Assembly: GCA_902495075.1 (NCBI GenBank)
Contig: CABUVO010000011.1
Location: 1-64,000 of the forward strand
DNA from: an uncultured Porphyromonadaceae bacterium
Lineage (GTDB): Bacteria; Bacteroidota; Bacteroidia; Bacteroidales; Muribaculaceae
Reading direction: 5' to 3'
Length of the DNA: 64,000 bases
Both the position numbers and the translations under genes were made by a program. This document shows positions 16,680 through 25,480 of the stretch, piece by piece; position 1 is the stretch's first letter, and each line of letters starts with the position of its first letter. The notes below the pieces were generated by a model, which was given only the letters and a program-made list of their open reading frames with translations, did not search any database and had not been told where the DNA came from.

Positions 16680-17609
16680 ATGAATACCAACCAGAAGAAA
16701 CTTCTAACTGCCGGCATTGCCGTGCTGGCGTGCTTCGTGGGTCTTATAATATGGCTGATTGTGGCAAATTCTCGCAACACCGCTGCTGTCAACAAAGCCG
16801 AGGCAAGAGCCGACAGCCTCGCGATTGCCAATGATCAGCTTGTGCTAACAAACGAGTTCAACCAGCTTAACGCGGATTTCAATCAATATGAAGGTCAGCA
16901 GATCTATCTTAAGAACGACTCACTCGTGCATAAATACAACGAGGCTCGCATGAAAGTAGAAGGGTTGATCCAGGAACTCAACGATGAAAAAAGCAAGAAT
17001 GCAAAGAATATGGCGGCATCCCGCGCCAAAATCAAACAACTCGAAGGAGAAATTGCCACGCTTAAGAATATAGTGCGCCACTATCTTGAAGAGATCAAGC
17101 GTCTCGGAGAGGAGAACGAAGGTCTGAAGCAGGAGATCCAGCAGGTGCAACAGAAAAACGAACAGCTCTCATCGCAATATACCGCAGCAACAAAGAGCAA
17201 TGCTGAGCTGACACAGACCGTGCAGCTTGCCAAGAAGCTTAACCTTACCGGCATCTCTTTCCAGGCATATAACAAAAAAGGGAAGGTGGAGAAAAACATC
17301 ACCAAGGCGCGTCAGCTTGGAGTTCACTTCACCGTGAGCCCCAACAACACCACTGCGCCGGGCATGAAGGATTTCTATATCAGAATCCTCTCTCCTGAAG
17401 GCACACTTCTCGGTGGCGGTCCGTCCTTCCAGCTTGAGGGATCAACAATCTCTTCTACATCCCATCGCAAGGTGGAGTATGCAAACGAGGAACTTTCCGT
17501 GGCAGTGTATTGGGATGTCAACACAACCCTCACTCCTGGCGACTATACCGTGGAAGTCTTCTGCGACGGTTACCGCCTTGCTTCACGTCATTTCACGATG
17601 AAGAAGTAA
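16680..17609 (+). CDS. Single-span membrane protein with long periplasmic coiled coil
   Basis: The protein has 309 residues from ATG 16680, chosen because the promoter -7 box covers the earlier ATG at 16641. Residues about 5-27 form one transmembrane helix (KLLTAGIAVLACFVGLIIWL). A long coiled coil (about 35-180) is rich in Lys, Glu, Gln and Asn, with KQLEGEIATLKNIVRHYLEE and EENEGLKQEIQQVQQKNEQL. The C-terminal 120 residues form a beta-rich domain (FYIRILSPEGTLLGGG, VAVYWDVNTTLTPGDYTVEVF) like a periplasmic Ig-type fold. It is probably a Bacteroidetes envelope protein of unknown role. Its 3' end overlaps the convergent permease gene by 22 bases. Confidence 0.8.
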   Translation: MNTNQKKLLTAGIAVLACFVGLIIWLIVANSRNTAAVNKAEARADSLAIANDQLVLTNEFNQLNADFNQYEGQQIYLKNDSLVHKYNEARMKVEGLIQELNDEKSKNAKNMAASRAKIKQLEGEIATLKNIVRHYLEEIKRLGEENEGLKQEIQQVQQKNEQLSSQYTAATKSNAELTQTVQLAKKLNLTGISFQAYNKKGKVEKNITKARQLGVHFTVSPNNTTAPGMKDFYIRILSPEGTLLGGGPSFQLEGSTISSTSHRKVEYANEELSVAVYWDVNTTLTPGDYTVEVFCDGYRLASRHFTMKK

Positions 17610-19015
17610 ACACTCCCGGCAAGTCCGGAGAGCAAAATCAGCAGAGTGATAAAATCGGCACGGGTGAATCGCAGTGTCCCTTCTGCTTTCCTCTCGCTCC
17701 TGGCTTTTATATAGAAGCCTATGCCGGCAAGATAGAAAACCGAGGTAAACATAAAAAGCTTCAACCCTCCGGCATATATCATCCATAAGCAATAAAGCGT
17801 GCAAAGAATTCCTACAATGCGATAACGCAGACGGGAACCTTTGCCCGCTTTTTTAATTTCATCTTCATGGAAACTCACTTTCCAAAGATACATCCCGCCT
17901 GAAAGATAAGCAGGGAGCACCATCATGCCCGTTACCGTAAGCGCAGCCATGTAAACATCGTCTGCCATCATCACCAACACAAGAAAGGACTGCATCACTA
18001 TGCTCGACACCAGCAGTCCGTATGCCGGCATGCCATGACGGTTAAGACGCAGAAACGAGCGTGGGAAGATTCTGACGACTGCCGCCTCATGAGGCACTTG
18101 CGCGCATACAAGTGTCCACGCGAGCCAGCCGCCAAGGAGGGAAACAATTACGGAGATAATAACGAAATAATATGCCCAGTTGCCGCAAACGGCACGCAGC
18201 ACATATGCCACCGACGGATCTTCAAGACCGGCTAACCGTGCACGTGTCATAACCCCATAACACAGCATCGACACCAACACATACAGCAACCAGGCTATGA
18301 AGAAACCTGTCACTCCGGCTTTCCCAACATCTGAGGGACGCTTCGCACGCGCAGACATCATCACGGCGCCTTCAATGCCGATGAAACACCATAGTGTCAC
18401 CATCATAGTGCTTTTAACCTGACTCCATAGAGAGACTTTGGAGAAAGATTCATCTGTAAAATTAAGATTAAACACACCTGCCTTTATATTAAGAAAGAGC
18501 AACAGCACAACCAACGCTATGGCTGCAATCTTGACCACTGCAAGAAGATTATTGAGAATCTTTGCCGTGCGTATACCCCCGGCAACAATAAAAAACATCG
18601 TCCAGATCAGCACCGAACCGAAGATGAGAGTCTGCCAGCCGTGCTTCAGCAGTGACGGGAAGAACGCCCCGAATGAGTCGTTGAGCATAACGGCATATGC
18701 CACGTTGGCGAAAGCCGTGCATAACCAATAGCCCCACGCGATGTTGAATCCTGCGAAATTACCGAAACCCACCTGCGCATACTGATATATGCCGGCATCG
18801 AGTTCCGGACGCCTGTCGGAAAGGATCTTGAATGTGGCAACCAGCAGCAGCATTCCAGCTGCCGTGATCACCCACGACAATGCAACTGCACCCGGACCGG
18901 CACCGGCAGCCAAATTCTGGGGAATATTATAGAGTCCGGAACCAACCATCATTCCGAACACGATAGCAACAAGAGCTCCAAAACCTAATTTACGGTTATC
19001 CGTATATTCTTTCAT
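17588..19015 (-). CDS. APC-superfamily basic amino acid/polyamine antiporter (arginine:ornithine type)
   Basis: This 475-residue integral membrane transporter has 12 or more hydrophobic segments. The N-terminal substrate-binding helix reads FGMMVGSGLYNIPQNLAAGAG, close to the GSGIFxLPQN motif of the ArcD/AdiC-type antiporters (TC 2.A.3.2). Further motifs are GYWLCTAFANVAYAVML and TLWCFIGIEGAVMMSARAK with the family glutamate in helix 6. The likely role is arginine-ornithine or related cationic amino-acid exchange at the inner membrane; the exact substrate is not decidable. No arginine deiminase genes are nearby. The stop codon lies inside the convergent neighbour. Confidence 0.85.
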   Translation of the reverse strand: MKEYTDNRKLGFGALVAIVFGMMVGSGLYNIPQNLAAGAGPGAVALSWVITAAGMLLLVATFKILSDRRPELDAGIYQYAQVGFGNFAGFNIAWGYWLCTAFANVAYAVMLNDSFGAFFPSLLKHGWQTLIFGSVLIWTMFFIVAGGIRTAKILNNLLAVVKIAAIALVVLLLFLNIKAGVFNLNFTDESFSKVSLWSQVKSTMMVTLWCFIGIEGAVMMSARAKRPSDVGKAGVTGFFIAWLLYVLVSMLCYGVMTRARLAGLEDPSVAYVLRAVCGNWAYYFVIISVIVSLLGGWLAWTLVCAQVPHEAAVVRIFPRSFLRLNRHGMPAYGLLVSSIVMQSFLVLVMMADDVYMAALTVTGMMVLPAYLSGGMYLWKVSFHEDEIKKAGKGSRLRYRIVGILCTLYCLWMIYAGGLKLFMFTSVFYLAGIGFYIKARSERKAEGTLRFTRADFITLLILLSGLAGSVYFFIVK

Positions 19016-19040
19016 TTCTACCTTGACCTTTTAGAACCTG

Positions 19041-19048
19041 CAAAATTA
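19041..19048 (-). promoter_or_regulatory. -7 element upstream of the permease
   Basis: TAATTTTG on the minus strand fits TAnnTTTG and lies 26 bases before the permease ATG. No clear TTTG is seen 20 bp upstream, so confidence is modest. Confidence 0.45.
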
Positions 19049-19073
19049 CAAAAAATAAGTTTTATGTACGCTA

Positions 19074-19406
19074 CTATAGCGGTCTGCGCCATTGGGCAAA
19101 ATGTCGTCGTCGCCGCAGATAATCCAAATCAGAAGCATGCGCATATGCCTCACGTTCGAAGGAGATGCTCCGATAAGCCCGATATGTGTCACCCCGTTGT
19201 TGCACCAGACGCCACACCCATTCCGCAACATAAACGATATAGAACGGAAGATACAGCAATTCCCTCATTTGCGCGCTGTGTATCTCCTCATGATTGACGA
19301 CCTCCTTGGTAATAGCCATCCCCCTCTTGGCAAACAATACTCCGAAAAGATTGATCGCCCCATACCTTCTCCCAAACGGTATAACCCTATTCCAAATCAC
19401 CCTCAT
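19074..19406 (-). CDS. Small conserved protein with HEXXH zinc-metallopeptidase-like motif
   Basis: This 110-residue protein carries NHEEIHSAQM, an HEXXH zinc-binding motif, in its first half (about residue 39). A hydrophobic helix follows (LLYLPFYIVYVAEWVWRL), and then SISFEREAYAHASD, where the second Glu could be the third zinc ligand as in gluzincins. From memory, short proteins of this shape occur widely in Bacteroidales as hypothetical proteins. The size is very small for a peptidase, so it may be a minimal M78-like or a non-catalytic metal binder. It lies between the lipoprotein terminator and the permease promoter, and is transcribed on the minus strand. Confidence 0.7.
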   Translation of the reverse strand: MRVIWNRVIPFGRRYGAINLFGVLFAKRGMAITKEVVNHEEIHSAQMRELLYLPFYIVYVAEWVWRLVQQRGDTYRAYRSISFEREAYAHASDLDYLRRRRHFAQWRRPL

Positions 19407-19437
19407 AACTCAATCTTTCAACGAACATTCTCAATGT

Positions 19438-19471
19438 AAAGAAAGAGTCCCTGCGGTAAGCAGAGACCCTT
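19438..19471 (-). terminator. Terminator after the 166-aa lipoprotein gene
   Basis: On the minus strand AGGGTCTCTGC (19470-19460) pairs with GCAGGGACTCT (19454-19444) across a five-base loop with two wobble pairs, and a T-rich tail (TTCTTT) follows. It lies just downstream of the lipoprotein stop. Confidence 0.75.
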
Positions 19472-19481
19472 TCGAAGCGGT

Positions 19482-19982
19482 TTATTTGGAGAGTTGGGTG
19501 GAAATGCGTGTCCAGACTTCTGCGGGGGTAAGTGCCGACATCGGCTTACTCTCGAATGAGACTTTAACCGGAACATTCCCACGATATACAACCAATGTGT
19601 CAATATCCTTACCGGGGATTAGAGTGATTTCTCGATTGTCCTTGTCTGTAGCAACGTAAATACTGTCTTTCTGTTCGAACATCTTGGAGAGTATCGCTTT
19701 TGCCTTAAAATGTGTGCGATTGCCATTCTCATAGATGTAGATCCCCGCATTCCCGGGATCGAGTGCCATCAGCATTCTGCCGTCAAAACGTGTACGTACG
19801 GCTCCTGCTGCCGTGTCCTGAAAAGACACTACACGGTATTCACCGCTCGTGACAGGCAGCGTAGCATCCAATGACATTTCTTCAGCCTGCGTGGAATCAT
19901 TTTTGTCGGCTTTACCTCCACCTGAGCAAGCCCCCAAGAGCAATGCGACACCCATTGCGCTCATCATAATCAATTTTTTCAT
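19482..19982 (-). CDS. Lipoprotein of unknown function
   Basis: The protein has 166 residues with a signal peptide and a lipobox (LLLGACSGGG, Cys at about 19). The SGGGKADKND stretch after Cys resembles the Bacteroidota lipoprotein export signal region, though it is not strongly acidic. The mature domain (about 45-160) is a beta-rich fold with GEYRVVSFQDTAAG, YIYENGNRTHFKAK and DSIYVATDKDNREITLIPG. It is not recognised as a named family; the shape resembles small NlpE/DUF4488-like lipocalin-type lipoproteins. It lies 89 bases after the Ca2+ ATPase gene in the same direction and is followed by a terminator. Confidence 0.75.
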   Translation of the reverse strand: MKKLIMMSAMGVALLLGACSGGGKADKNDSTQAEEMSLDATLPVTSGEYRVVSFQDTAAGAVRTRFDGRMLMALDPGNAGIYIYENGNRTHFKAKAILSKMFEQKDSIYVATDKDNREITLIPGKDIDTLVVYRGNVPVKVSFESKPMSALTPAEVWTRISTQLSK

Positions 19983-20071
19983 CTCGCTTATATTTACTTG
20001 TGATTGGTAATTCTACGCTACCAAGTTACACAAAATATCCGAAACATGAAAATATACGAAACAGAATTTTA

Positions 20072-22780
20072 TTAGCGGCGGTGCATGGCGCGGAATAATT
20101 CACCGGTCCATAGCACAAGCGATGTCGAGGCGATTATCAACAGCCAGTCGCTCCATCGGAGGGGCACTACGTTGAAAAAGCCGTATCCGAAGGTTACAAT
20201 GATGAATTGACCGATAAGTATCACCAAAGCTATCGTCAGGAAGCCGTTGCATCCTTTCAGATGCAATGCTGATCTTCCGGTGCCGAACGCGCGAGCGTTG
20301 AACATATTCCAGAACTGCAGGAACACAAAGAAGGTAAAGAAGAGCGATAGCTCGTAAGCCGTCAGTTCATGGAAACCTCCTACTCCTGATTTTATCAGAG
20401 AGATTATTGATTCGGCAGTCGCCCCCTCGGCAGAGACATGCTGAAGGAAACTGAGGGCAACAAAAAGAATCAGGAAGAAACCGAAACCTACGCCGATGAT
20501 CTGACGCCACATTGCAGGAGTGATAATGAATGCCTTTCGGGAACGTGGTTTGTCGCGCATCACGTCTTCCGATGGAGGCAGCGACGCCAATGCCATTGCG
20601 GCAAATGTATCCATTATCAGGTTGACCCACAACATCTGTGTTACGGTCAGCGGCGATTCCATACCCATGAAGGCTCCTGCCAACACTATGAGACATGCGC
20701 AGACATTCACTGTGAGCTGGAACATTATGAACCGCTGGAGATTGCGATACAACGAGCGGCCCCACATCACTGCCCGTCCTATCGATGAGAATGAGTTGTC
20801 AATGATGGTTATATCCGAAGCTTCTTTGGCGACGGATGTGCCGTCGCCCATCGAAAGACCGACATGTGCAGCTTTCAATGCGGGGGCATCGTTGGTACCA
20901 TCGCCGGTAACAGCCACAACTTCATTGTTGCGCTGCAGTGCCTCAACAAGTCGCTTCTTGTCCATCGGACGCGCACGCGCTATAATCTTTATTTTCTCCA
21001 CACGCTGCTCAAGCTCTTCATCGGTCATGGCGGCAATATCCGAACCGGTGGTGATATTCTCATCGGTATCCTCCTCTGTCCATAACCCTATCTGACGTCC
21101 TATCTCACGGGCGATGGCGGGAGTGTCGCCGGTAACGATCTTCACCTTGACCCCGGCATCGAGAACCTCCCTGACCGCGTCAGGCACGTCTGCGCGCACT
21201 GGATCGGAAATCGCCACAATCCCTAAGAATGTCAGATCCTCACCGGTGAATCGGTTATCCTCAATCACATCTTCCCCCTCCGCTACGATCTGATAGGCAA
21301 ACGCCAAGGTACGCATAGCCTGATTCTGATAAGCGAGAAGCTGAGCCTCTATCTCTTTTTTGGTCACACCTTCGGGAAGATGCCGGCACATTCCAAGCAC
21401 AATCTCTGGCGCACCCTTGACATATGCTACCTGCTGTCCCTTGCCATCTGCCGACCTGACAACATCCGACTCAACTACGGTAGCCATATATTTGCGTTCT
21501 GTGGTGAAAGGAAGTTCGTCAACGGTCGTAATCTTTCTCTTCAATTCGGCATAGTCCACACCATTGTTGCGGAGCCAGAGAAGCAACGCTCCCTCTGTTG
21601 GATTACCCAATACTTTCGGTTTTGAGCCGTCGGAAAGATCCAATTGGGCTGTGGAGTTCGCCGCAATTCCTTCCACTACTGTCTGACTCAATACATCTGA
21701 CCCGATGGATTCCGATGGCAGCCCATAGAAATTGGTTTTATAGACCTGCATCTGGTTCTGCGTGAGCGTACCGGTCTTATCGGTACAGATAACGGTAGTG
21801 GCTCCCATCGTCTCGCAGGCGTGCATCTTGCGCACAAGGTTGTTAGTGCGCAGCATCCGGCGCATGGAATATGCCAGCGATAGAGTCACAGCCATCGGCA
21901 AACCTTCGGGCACCGCTACAACCACCAATGTCACGGCTATCATCAGCGTCTGCAAGAAATACTGAACGAAACTCAGCCATTCAAATTCCACGCTGTGGGT
22001 GAAATACATCACCATGCGACCGGCAACGATAATTGCCGCTATGACATAACTGGAAATCGACACCAACCTACCCAGACGGTCAAGCTGCTCATTGAGAGGT
22101 GTCTTAACTGAATTATCTATCTGTGATTCCTTGAATACCTTCCCGTTCTCGGTCTTGTCGCCGACAGCCGTCACCTCAAACACTCCATGACCTTCCATCA
22201 CTTTTGTGCCACGCATAAGCGCATTCGAGCGATAGGTGGCTTCCGGGTCAAACAAAGATTCGTTTGTGGTCTTCATGCACGATGGCTCTCCGGTAAGCGA
22301 CGATTCGTCAACATTCATCGATGTTGCCTCAAGAAGCGTGCCGTCTGCCGGAATCTCATCACCGGTATTGACAACCACTATATCACCCACCACGATATCT
22401 TTTCGGGGAATCTGGGTGATCGCACCATTGCGCCACACCTGTACCGGCTCCTCGTCATTGACCTGGTTGAGAACGGCAAACTCTTTGTTGGCTTTCATCT
22501 CAAACCAGAAACTCAAGCCTGTTGCAAGAAATATGGCAGCGAATATACCTACTGGCTCGAAGAATGGTTTAAAGGAGTGGTCGGCATCTATATATGCTTC
22601 ATAGATTGCAATTCCTACCGATAATGCAAGAGCAACAAGCAGAATAATGATCAGAGGGTCTTTGAATCCTCTGAGAAACTGTTTCCATAATGGATCGCGC
22701 TTCACAGGCGTTAGCACATTCTCTCCGTTTACGCGCCTGCTTTCAATTACCTGGCTGTCATTAAGACCTTGATAATTCAT
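20072..22780 (-). CDS. Calcium-translocating P-type ATPase, PMCA-like (P2B)
   Basis: This 902-residue ion pump couples ATP hydrolysis to Ca2+ export across the inner membrane. Domain order is: N-terminal helix pair (to about 90), actuator domain with the TGE loop (DESSLTGEPSC), core helix with VVVAVPEGLPMAVTLSLAYS (the PEGLP ion-binding motif of Ca2+ pumps), phosphorylation site DKTGTLTQNQ with Asp334, nucleotide domain with KGAPEIVLG, hinge VTGDGTNDAPALKAAHVG, and six C-terminal helices. The PEGLP motif and the length match bacterial PMCA-type pumps. It follows the Gate-domain gene at 45 bases, so the two are probably co-transcribed. No autoinhibitory tail is visible. Confidence 0.93.
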   Translation of the reverse strand: MNYQGLNDSQVIESRRVNGENVLTPVKRDPLWKQFLRGFKDPLIIILLVALALSVGIAIYEAYIDADHSFKPFFEPVGIFAAIFLATGLSFWFEMKANKEFAVLNQVNDEEPVQVWRNGAITQIPRKDIVVGDIVVVNTGDEIPADGTLLEATSMNVDESSLTGEPSCMKTTNESLFDPEATYRSNALMRGTKVMEGHGVFEVTAVGDKTENGKVFKESQIDNSVKTPLNEQLDRLGRLVSISSYVIAAIIVAGRMVMYFTHSVEFEWLSFVQYFLQTLMIAVTLVVVAVPEGLPMAVTLSLAYSMRRMLRTNNLVRKMHACETMGATTVICTDKTGTLTQNQMQVYKTNFYGLPSESIGSDVLSQTVVEGIAANSTAQLDLSDGSKPKVLGNPTEGALLLWLRNNGVDYAELKRKITTVDELPFTTERKYMATVVESDVVRSADGKGQQVAYVKGAPEIVLGMCRHLPEGVTKKEIEAQLLAYQNQAMRTLAFAYQIVAEGEDVIEDNRFTGEDLTFLGIVAISDPVRADVPDAVREVLDAGVKVKIVTGDTPAIAREIGRQIGLWTEEDTDENITTGSDIAAMTDEELEQRVEKIKIIARARPMDKKRLVEALQRNNEVVAVTGDGTNDAPALKAAHVGLSMGDGTSVAKEASDITIIDNSFSSIGRAVMWGRSLYRNLQRFIMFQLTVNVCACLIVLAGAFMGMESPLTVTQMLWVNLIMDTFAAMALASLPPSEDVMRDKPRSRKAFIITPAMWRQIIGVGFGFFLILFVALSFLQHVSAEGATAESIISLIKSGVGGFHELTAYELSLFFTFFVFLQFWNMFNARAFGTGRSALHLKGCNGFLTIALVILIGQFIIVTFGYGFFNVVPLRWSDWLLIIASTSLVLWTGELFRAMHRR

Positions 22781-22825
22781 TTCTATCTTTAAATTGGGTT
22801 TTAGTTATTTAGGAGGAGATCTTAA

Positions 22826-24031
22826 TTACATAACAAGAGTGACGAGCATATAGATCAGATGCGCGGCGACCGCAGCGCAAAGACCGCCAATTGTGTGGGC
22901 TGCAATCGCCTTCGAGGTCAACTCCCTGTAGCCGAGAGAGTCGAGCATGGCGGTGTGAGTGGAGAGATACCCGCTCCAGCACATACCTATCGCGGTGCAC
23001 ACCGCTATCGCATTGCCGTCCATCCATCCTTGACTGAGGAAGTTGGGCACAAGACTCAAAGCGGCACCAACCGCACCGAGAGATGTAATAGGGAAAGCTA
23101 TAAGATGAGGGTCATGGAATCCGAACAGCCATTCGAAAACCACATTTATCTTTTGCGCCAGCCAGGGCAACACAGCAACACCTTCGTATGCCGCGCCGGT
23201 ATATTCTCCATTGGCGGAGGGTCCGAAGGTCAGGAGCATCACAAGCGTTGAGATAATCAGCACTCCTGGAATAATGGCGATACCGACATCTACTCCGGAT
23301 TTTCCGCCGTCGAGCAGTGCCGACAATATCCTCACAAATGCAGATTTTCCTTCTGTCTTATCGTCTTCCTCTTTCTCTTCTCCGGTTTCTACCACCGCAT
23401 CTTCTACGAGATAGTTGGGATAATTCTTAATCACAAAATATTGCATCAGGCGCGTGGAGACAATGCAGCCTATGAACGCCCCGGCAAATCCTATCAGAGG
23501 CTGCCAGAAAAAGCCTTGTCCCACCATAAACACCATCACGAGAAGTCCCATGCCGAACGCTGTGCCGAAATTGGTGAGGGAAATCAGCTGGAATTTCTTG
23601 AAATATGAACTGAATCGTTTGTCGGAAGCCAGGGAGATTATAGCGGGATTATCACTCAGGAAAGTCATCACGGCTCCAAGAGATGCCACACCGGGGAGAT
23701 TGAAAAGCGGCTTCATTAGCGGACGTAGAATCTTCTCCAAGAGTTTCACTACCCCGAATTCCACAAAAATTCTACCGATCGCACCCGTAAGGACGCAAAT
23801 CGACATCAGATAGAACACGGTGTTAAGCAAAAGATCATGAGCAGTGTTCATCATGGTCTTGAGCATGTTTGCCACACCCATACCCTGTCCTAAAAAATAA
23901 AACAGTCCAAACACCACGAGCAGACATATTATGCCGCTCTTTGCAGTTGCCTCTTTCTTTTTTGTTTTCTTTTTGGTATCAACTGTAGAAGGGATCTCCT
24001 CTACAGCTGTTTTTTCGTTTGATCCATCCAT
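22826..24031 (-). CDS. Gate-domain (nucleoside-recognition/SpmA-SpmB-like) membrane protein
   Basis: The 401-residue membrane protein has a lysine-rich cytosolic N-terminus (TKKKTKKKEATAKSG) followed by about eight hydrophobic helices. Two copies of the Gate half-domain are suggested by LKTMMNTAHDLLLNTVFYLMSI with TFLSDNPAII, and by LDGGKSGVDVGIAIIPGVLIISTLV with SAN, as in the nucleoside-recognition/YjiH and SpmA/SpmB families. The middle loop (about 200-235) is highly acidic. The substrate is unknown; related proteins sit with peptidoglycan, nucleoside or metal functions. Its place just before the Ca2+ ATPase suggests joint regulation rather than a proven shared function. Confidence 0.75.
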   Translation of the reverse strand: MDGSNEKTAVEEIPSTVDTKKKTKKKEATAKSGIICLLVVFGLFYFLGQGMGVANMLKTMMNTAHDLLLNTVFYLMSICVLTGAIGRIFVEFGVVKLLEKILRPLMKPLFNLPGVASLGAVMTFLSDNPAIISLASDKRFSSYFKKFQLISLTNFGTAFGMGLLVMVFMVGQGFFWQPLIGFAGAFIGCIVSTRLMQYFVIKNYPNYLVEDAVVETGEEKEEDDKTEGKSAFVRILSALLDGGKSGVDVGIAIIPGVLIISTLVMLLTFGPSANGEYTGAAYEGVAVLPWLAQKINVVFEWLFGFHDPHLIAFPITSLGAVGAALSLVPNFLSQGWMDGNAIAVCTAIGMCWSGYLSTHTAMLDSLGYRELTSKAIAAHTIGGLCAAVAAHLIYMLVTLVM

Positions 24032-24109
24032 TTATCGCAAAATTTGCACACAATTATAATGCAAATTAAACGATTTTTATCACGCTCAACAAATATTCAA
24101 ATTAAAATT

Positions 24110-24274
24110 TCACAATTTCTTAACATTATTATGCTCCGCTATCGACATGACGGTGTCCTCCCCGGTAGCTGCAACGGGAGAATGCTGACCGGTTTCGAAA
24201 TGAATCTGATTCATTTCAGGAGGGGTGAGCACCTCAAGACCAAGACTCTTGTTCAAATCATCAAAAACACCCAT
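24110..24274 (-). CDS. 54-residue peptide gene, translationally coupled to the VKOR/C39-like gene
   Basis: This short ORF starts with ATG three bases after the TGA of the VKOR-type gene (TGA-GAT-ATG), a spacing typical of coupled translation. The product begins MGVFDDLNKSLGLEVLTPPE, continues with MNQIHFETGQHSPVAATGED and ends in VKKL. It has no cysteine, signal peptide or membrane helix; the first 20 residues could form an amphipathic helix, like a leader peptide. I do not recognise a family. The next gene begins 79 bases later. The upstream protein has a degenerate C39 peptidase-like domain that in other systems binds peptide leaders, so a peptide substrate is an attractive but unproven idea. 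It could also be a chance ORF. Confidence 0.5.
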   Translation of the reverse strand: MGVFDDLNKSLGLEVLTPPEMNQIHFETGQHSPVAATGEDTVMSIAEHNNVKKL

Positions 24275-24277
24275 ATC

Positions 24278-25276
24278 TCATCTGCTTTTTATAAAATTCA
24301 TCACCCTGTTCACAGCCATCAGCGTTGCGCCATAAGAAGCTACCATCATGAAGAGCGACAAACGCAATGGGAATATATCGCTCCACCATCCTCCGAAAAG
24401 ATAACAGAAAAACTGCAGCCACAAAAGCCCTTGCGTCGTGACGCAAAGCGTACACCAGGTCTTGATTCTGTATTTCTGATACCAGATGCTCCACACCGTG
24501 AAGGGAAGGCAACACCCGTTAAGCAATGCTAAATAATGGATCTCTCCCGGGAAAAGAAATAGTATAAGCGTTGATATCGAGAAATATGTTATTCCGACTT
24601 CGCTCCAACTGAAAATGCCGAAAAAGGTAGATGCCTTCTGTTCGAGCACATGATCGCAACCATGCTCCTGAAGCACTCCGCATATTCTGTCGGCAGATTT
24701 ACTTTTGATCTTTAACGTCTTAAGTATAAGGAGCCATGTCACCGCAATACCTGCGAAATTCACCAAAGTGAGGAAGATTGTGGATAAATTGCTCCAGAAA
24801 TGATCAATCACAAAACCGGATACCACCAGAAAGAGGGTACAAAGAACCAGTACCCAAAGTTTCCCTTTTTCAACAACATCAAAGAAATGATGCTTTGCAT
24901 ATTCCGGTTCGCGAGAATCTTTCGTTGCCTTGGCAAGCAAGACAACACCTGTGGCTTTTCTTTCAAAATCCTCAAGCTTCCACTTTTTCTGTTGACCGAA
25001 ATGCAAAAAATCCACCGTCTCGCTGCCGTCATATTCCTTACGTATATCGTTAACAATTACGAAACAGCTCTTCACCTGAGCGAGATAAGGGCGTGGCAAT
25101 TCCGTATAGAGCTTCTTATCAGGCAGTTTAACCGCCTCCGATTCCACACCATACGAATCGAGCAGCCGCGAAAAGCCGAACAGCGACTTGAAAGACATCG
25201 TATTAAACGCCTTGTCGCTGTAGCTTTCCGTATGGGCAACCCCCAACTGTTTCAGAAAATCAGACAGCAGAGTCAT
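24278..25276 (-). CDS. Membrane oxidoreductase: inactive C39-like domain fused to VKOR domain
   Basis: The protein has 332 residues. Residues 1-125 resemble a C39 peptidase domain without its catalytic residues: no N-terminal active-site Cys, and SCFVIV (70-75) stands where HFVVV with the catalytic His is usual. Residues about 135-325 hold five or so membrane helices with the vitamin K epoxide reductase pattern: loop cysteines Cys199 and Cys207 (CGVLQEHGC) and the active-site CTLC (275-278). VKOR regenerates oxidised thiol carriers for disulfide formation using quinone, here presumably menaquinone. Related Bacteroidetes proteins often carry a C-terminal thioredoxin domain; it is absent here, though a separate thioredoxin gene lies just upstream. 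The leader holds a 44-bp tandem repeat. Confidence 0.85.
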   Translation of the reverse strand: MTLLSDFLKQLGVAHTESYSDKAFNTMSFKSLFGFSRLLDSYGVESEAVKLPDKKLYTELPRPYLAQVKSCFVIVNDIRKEYDGSETVDFLHFGQQKKWKLEDFERKATGVVLLAKATKDSREPEYAKHHFFDVVEKGKLWVLVLCTLFLVVSGFVIDHFWSNLSTIFLTLVNFAGIAVTWLLILKTLKIKSKSADRICGVLQEHGCDHVLEQKASTFFGIFSWSEVGITYFSISTLILFLFPGEIHYLALLNGCCLPFTVWSIWYQKYRIKTWCTLCVTTQGLLWLQFFCYLFGGWWSDIFPLRLSLFMMVASYGATLMAVNRVMNFIKSR

Positions 25277-25280
25277 TTTC

Positions 25281-25421
25281 GAATCTCATTTAGTTTCAAA
25301 GAATCAGATTGGTGAATCATATCCGAATCTCATTTAGTTTCAAAGAATCATATCGATGAATGATATCCGAATCTCATTTAGTTTCAAAGAATCATATCGA
25401 TGAATCATATCCGAATCTCAT
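25281..25421 (-). repeat. 44-bp tandem repeat, 3.2 copies, in the VKOR leader
   Basis: Copies begin at 25281, 25325, 25369 and 25413 (plus-strand words GAATCTCATTTAGTTTCAAA and ATCATATCGATGAATCATAT), with an exact 44-bp period and only a few base changes; the fourth copy stops after nine bases. The array ends four bases before the VKOR start codon, so on the minus strand it forms the 5' leader. A period of 44 is not divisible by three, so it is not a coding repeat. Each unit contains a small palindrome around ATCGAT. Confidence 0.95.
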
Positions 25422-25440
25422 GGAAGCGGCTTTATGACTT

Positions 25441-25468
25441 ATTACCTTTTCCCTATTACCTTTTCCCT
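25441..25468 (-). repeat. 14-bp tandem duplication downstream of thioredoxin
   Basis: ATTACCTTTTCCCT is present twice in direct succession (25441-25454, 25455-25468), ending 12 bases before the thioredoxin stop codon on the plus-strand map. It lies in the thioredoxin-VKOR intergenic region together with the 44-bp array. Confidence 0.85.
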
Positions 25469-25480
25469 CTCCCTTATAAA

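Noticed and set aside
24278..25276. Frameshifted VKOR that lost a C-terminal thioredoxin domain
   Set aside because: The sequence after the stop shows no thioredoxin motif in any frame; it holds the 54-codon ORF instead.
25281..25421. CRISPR array
   Set aside because: The 44-bp units are directly adjacent without variable spacers, and no cas genes are near.
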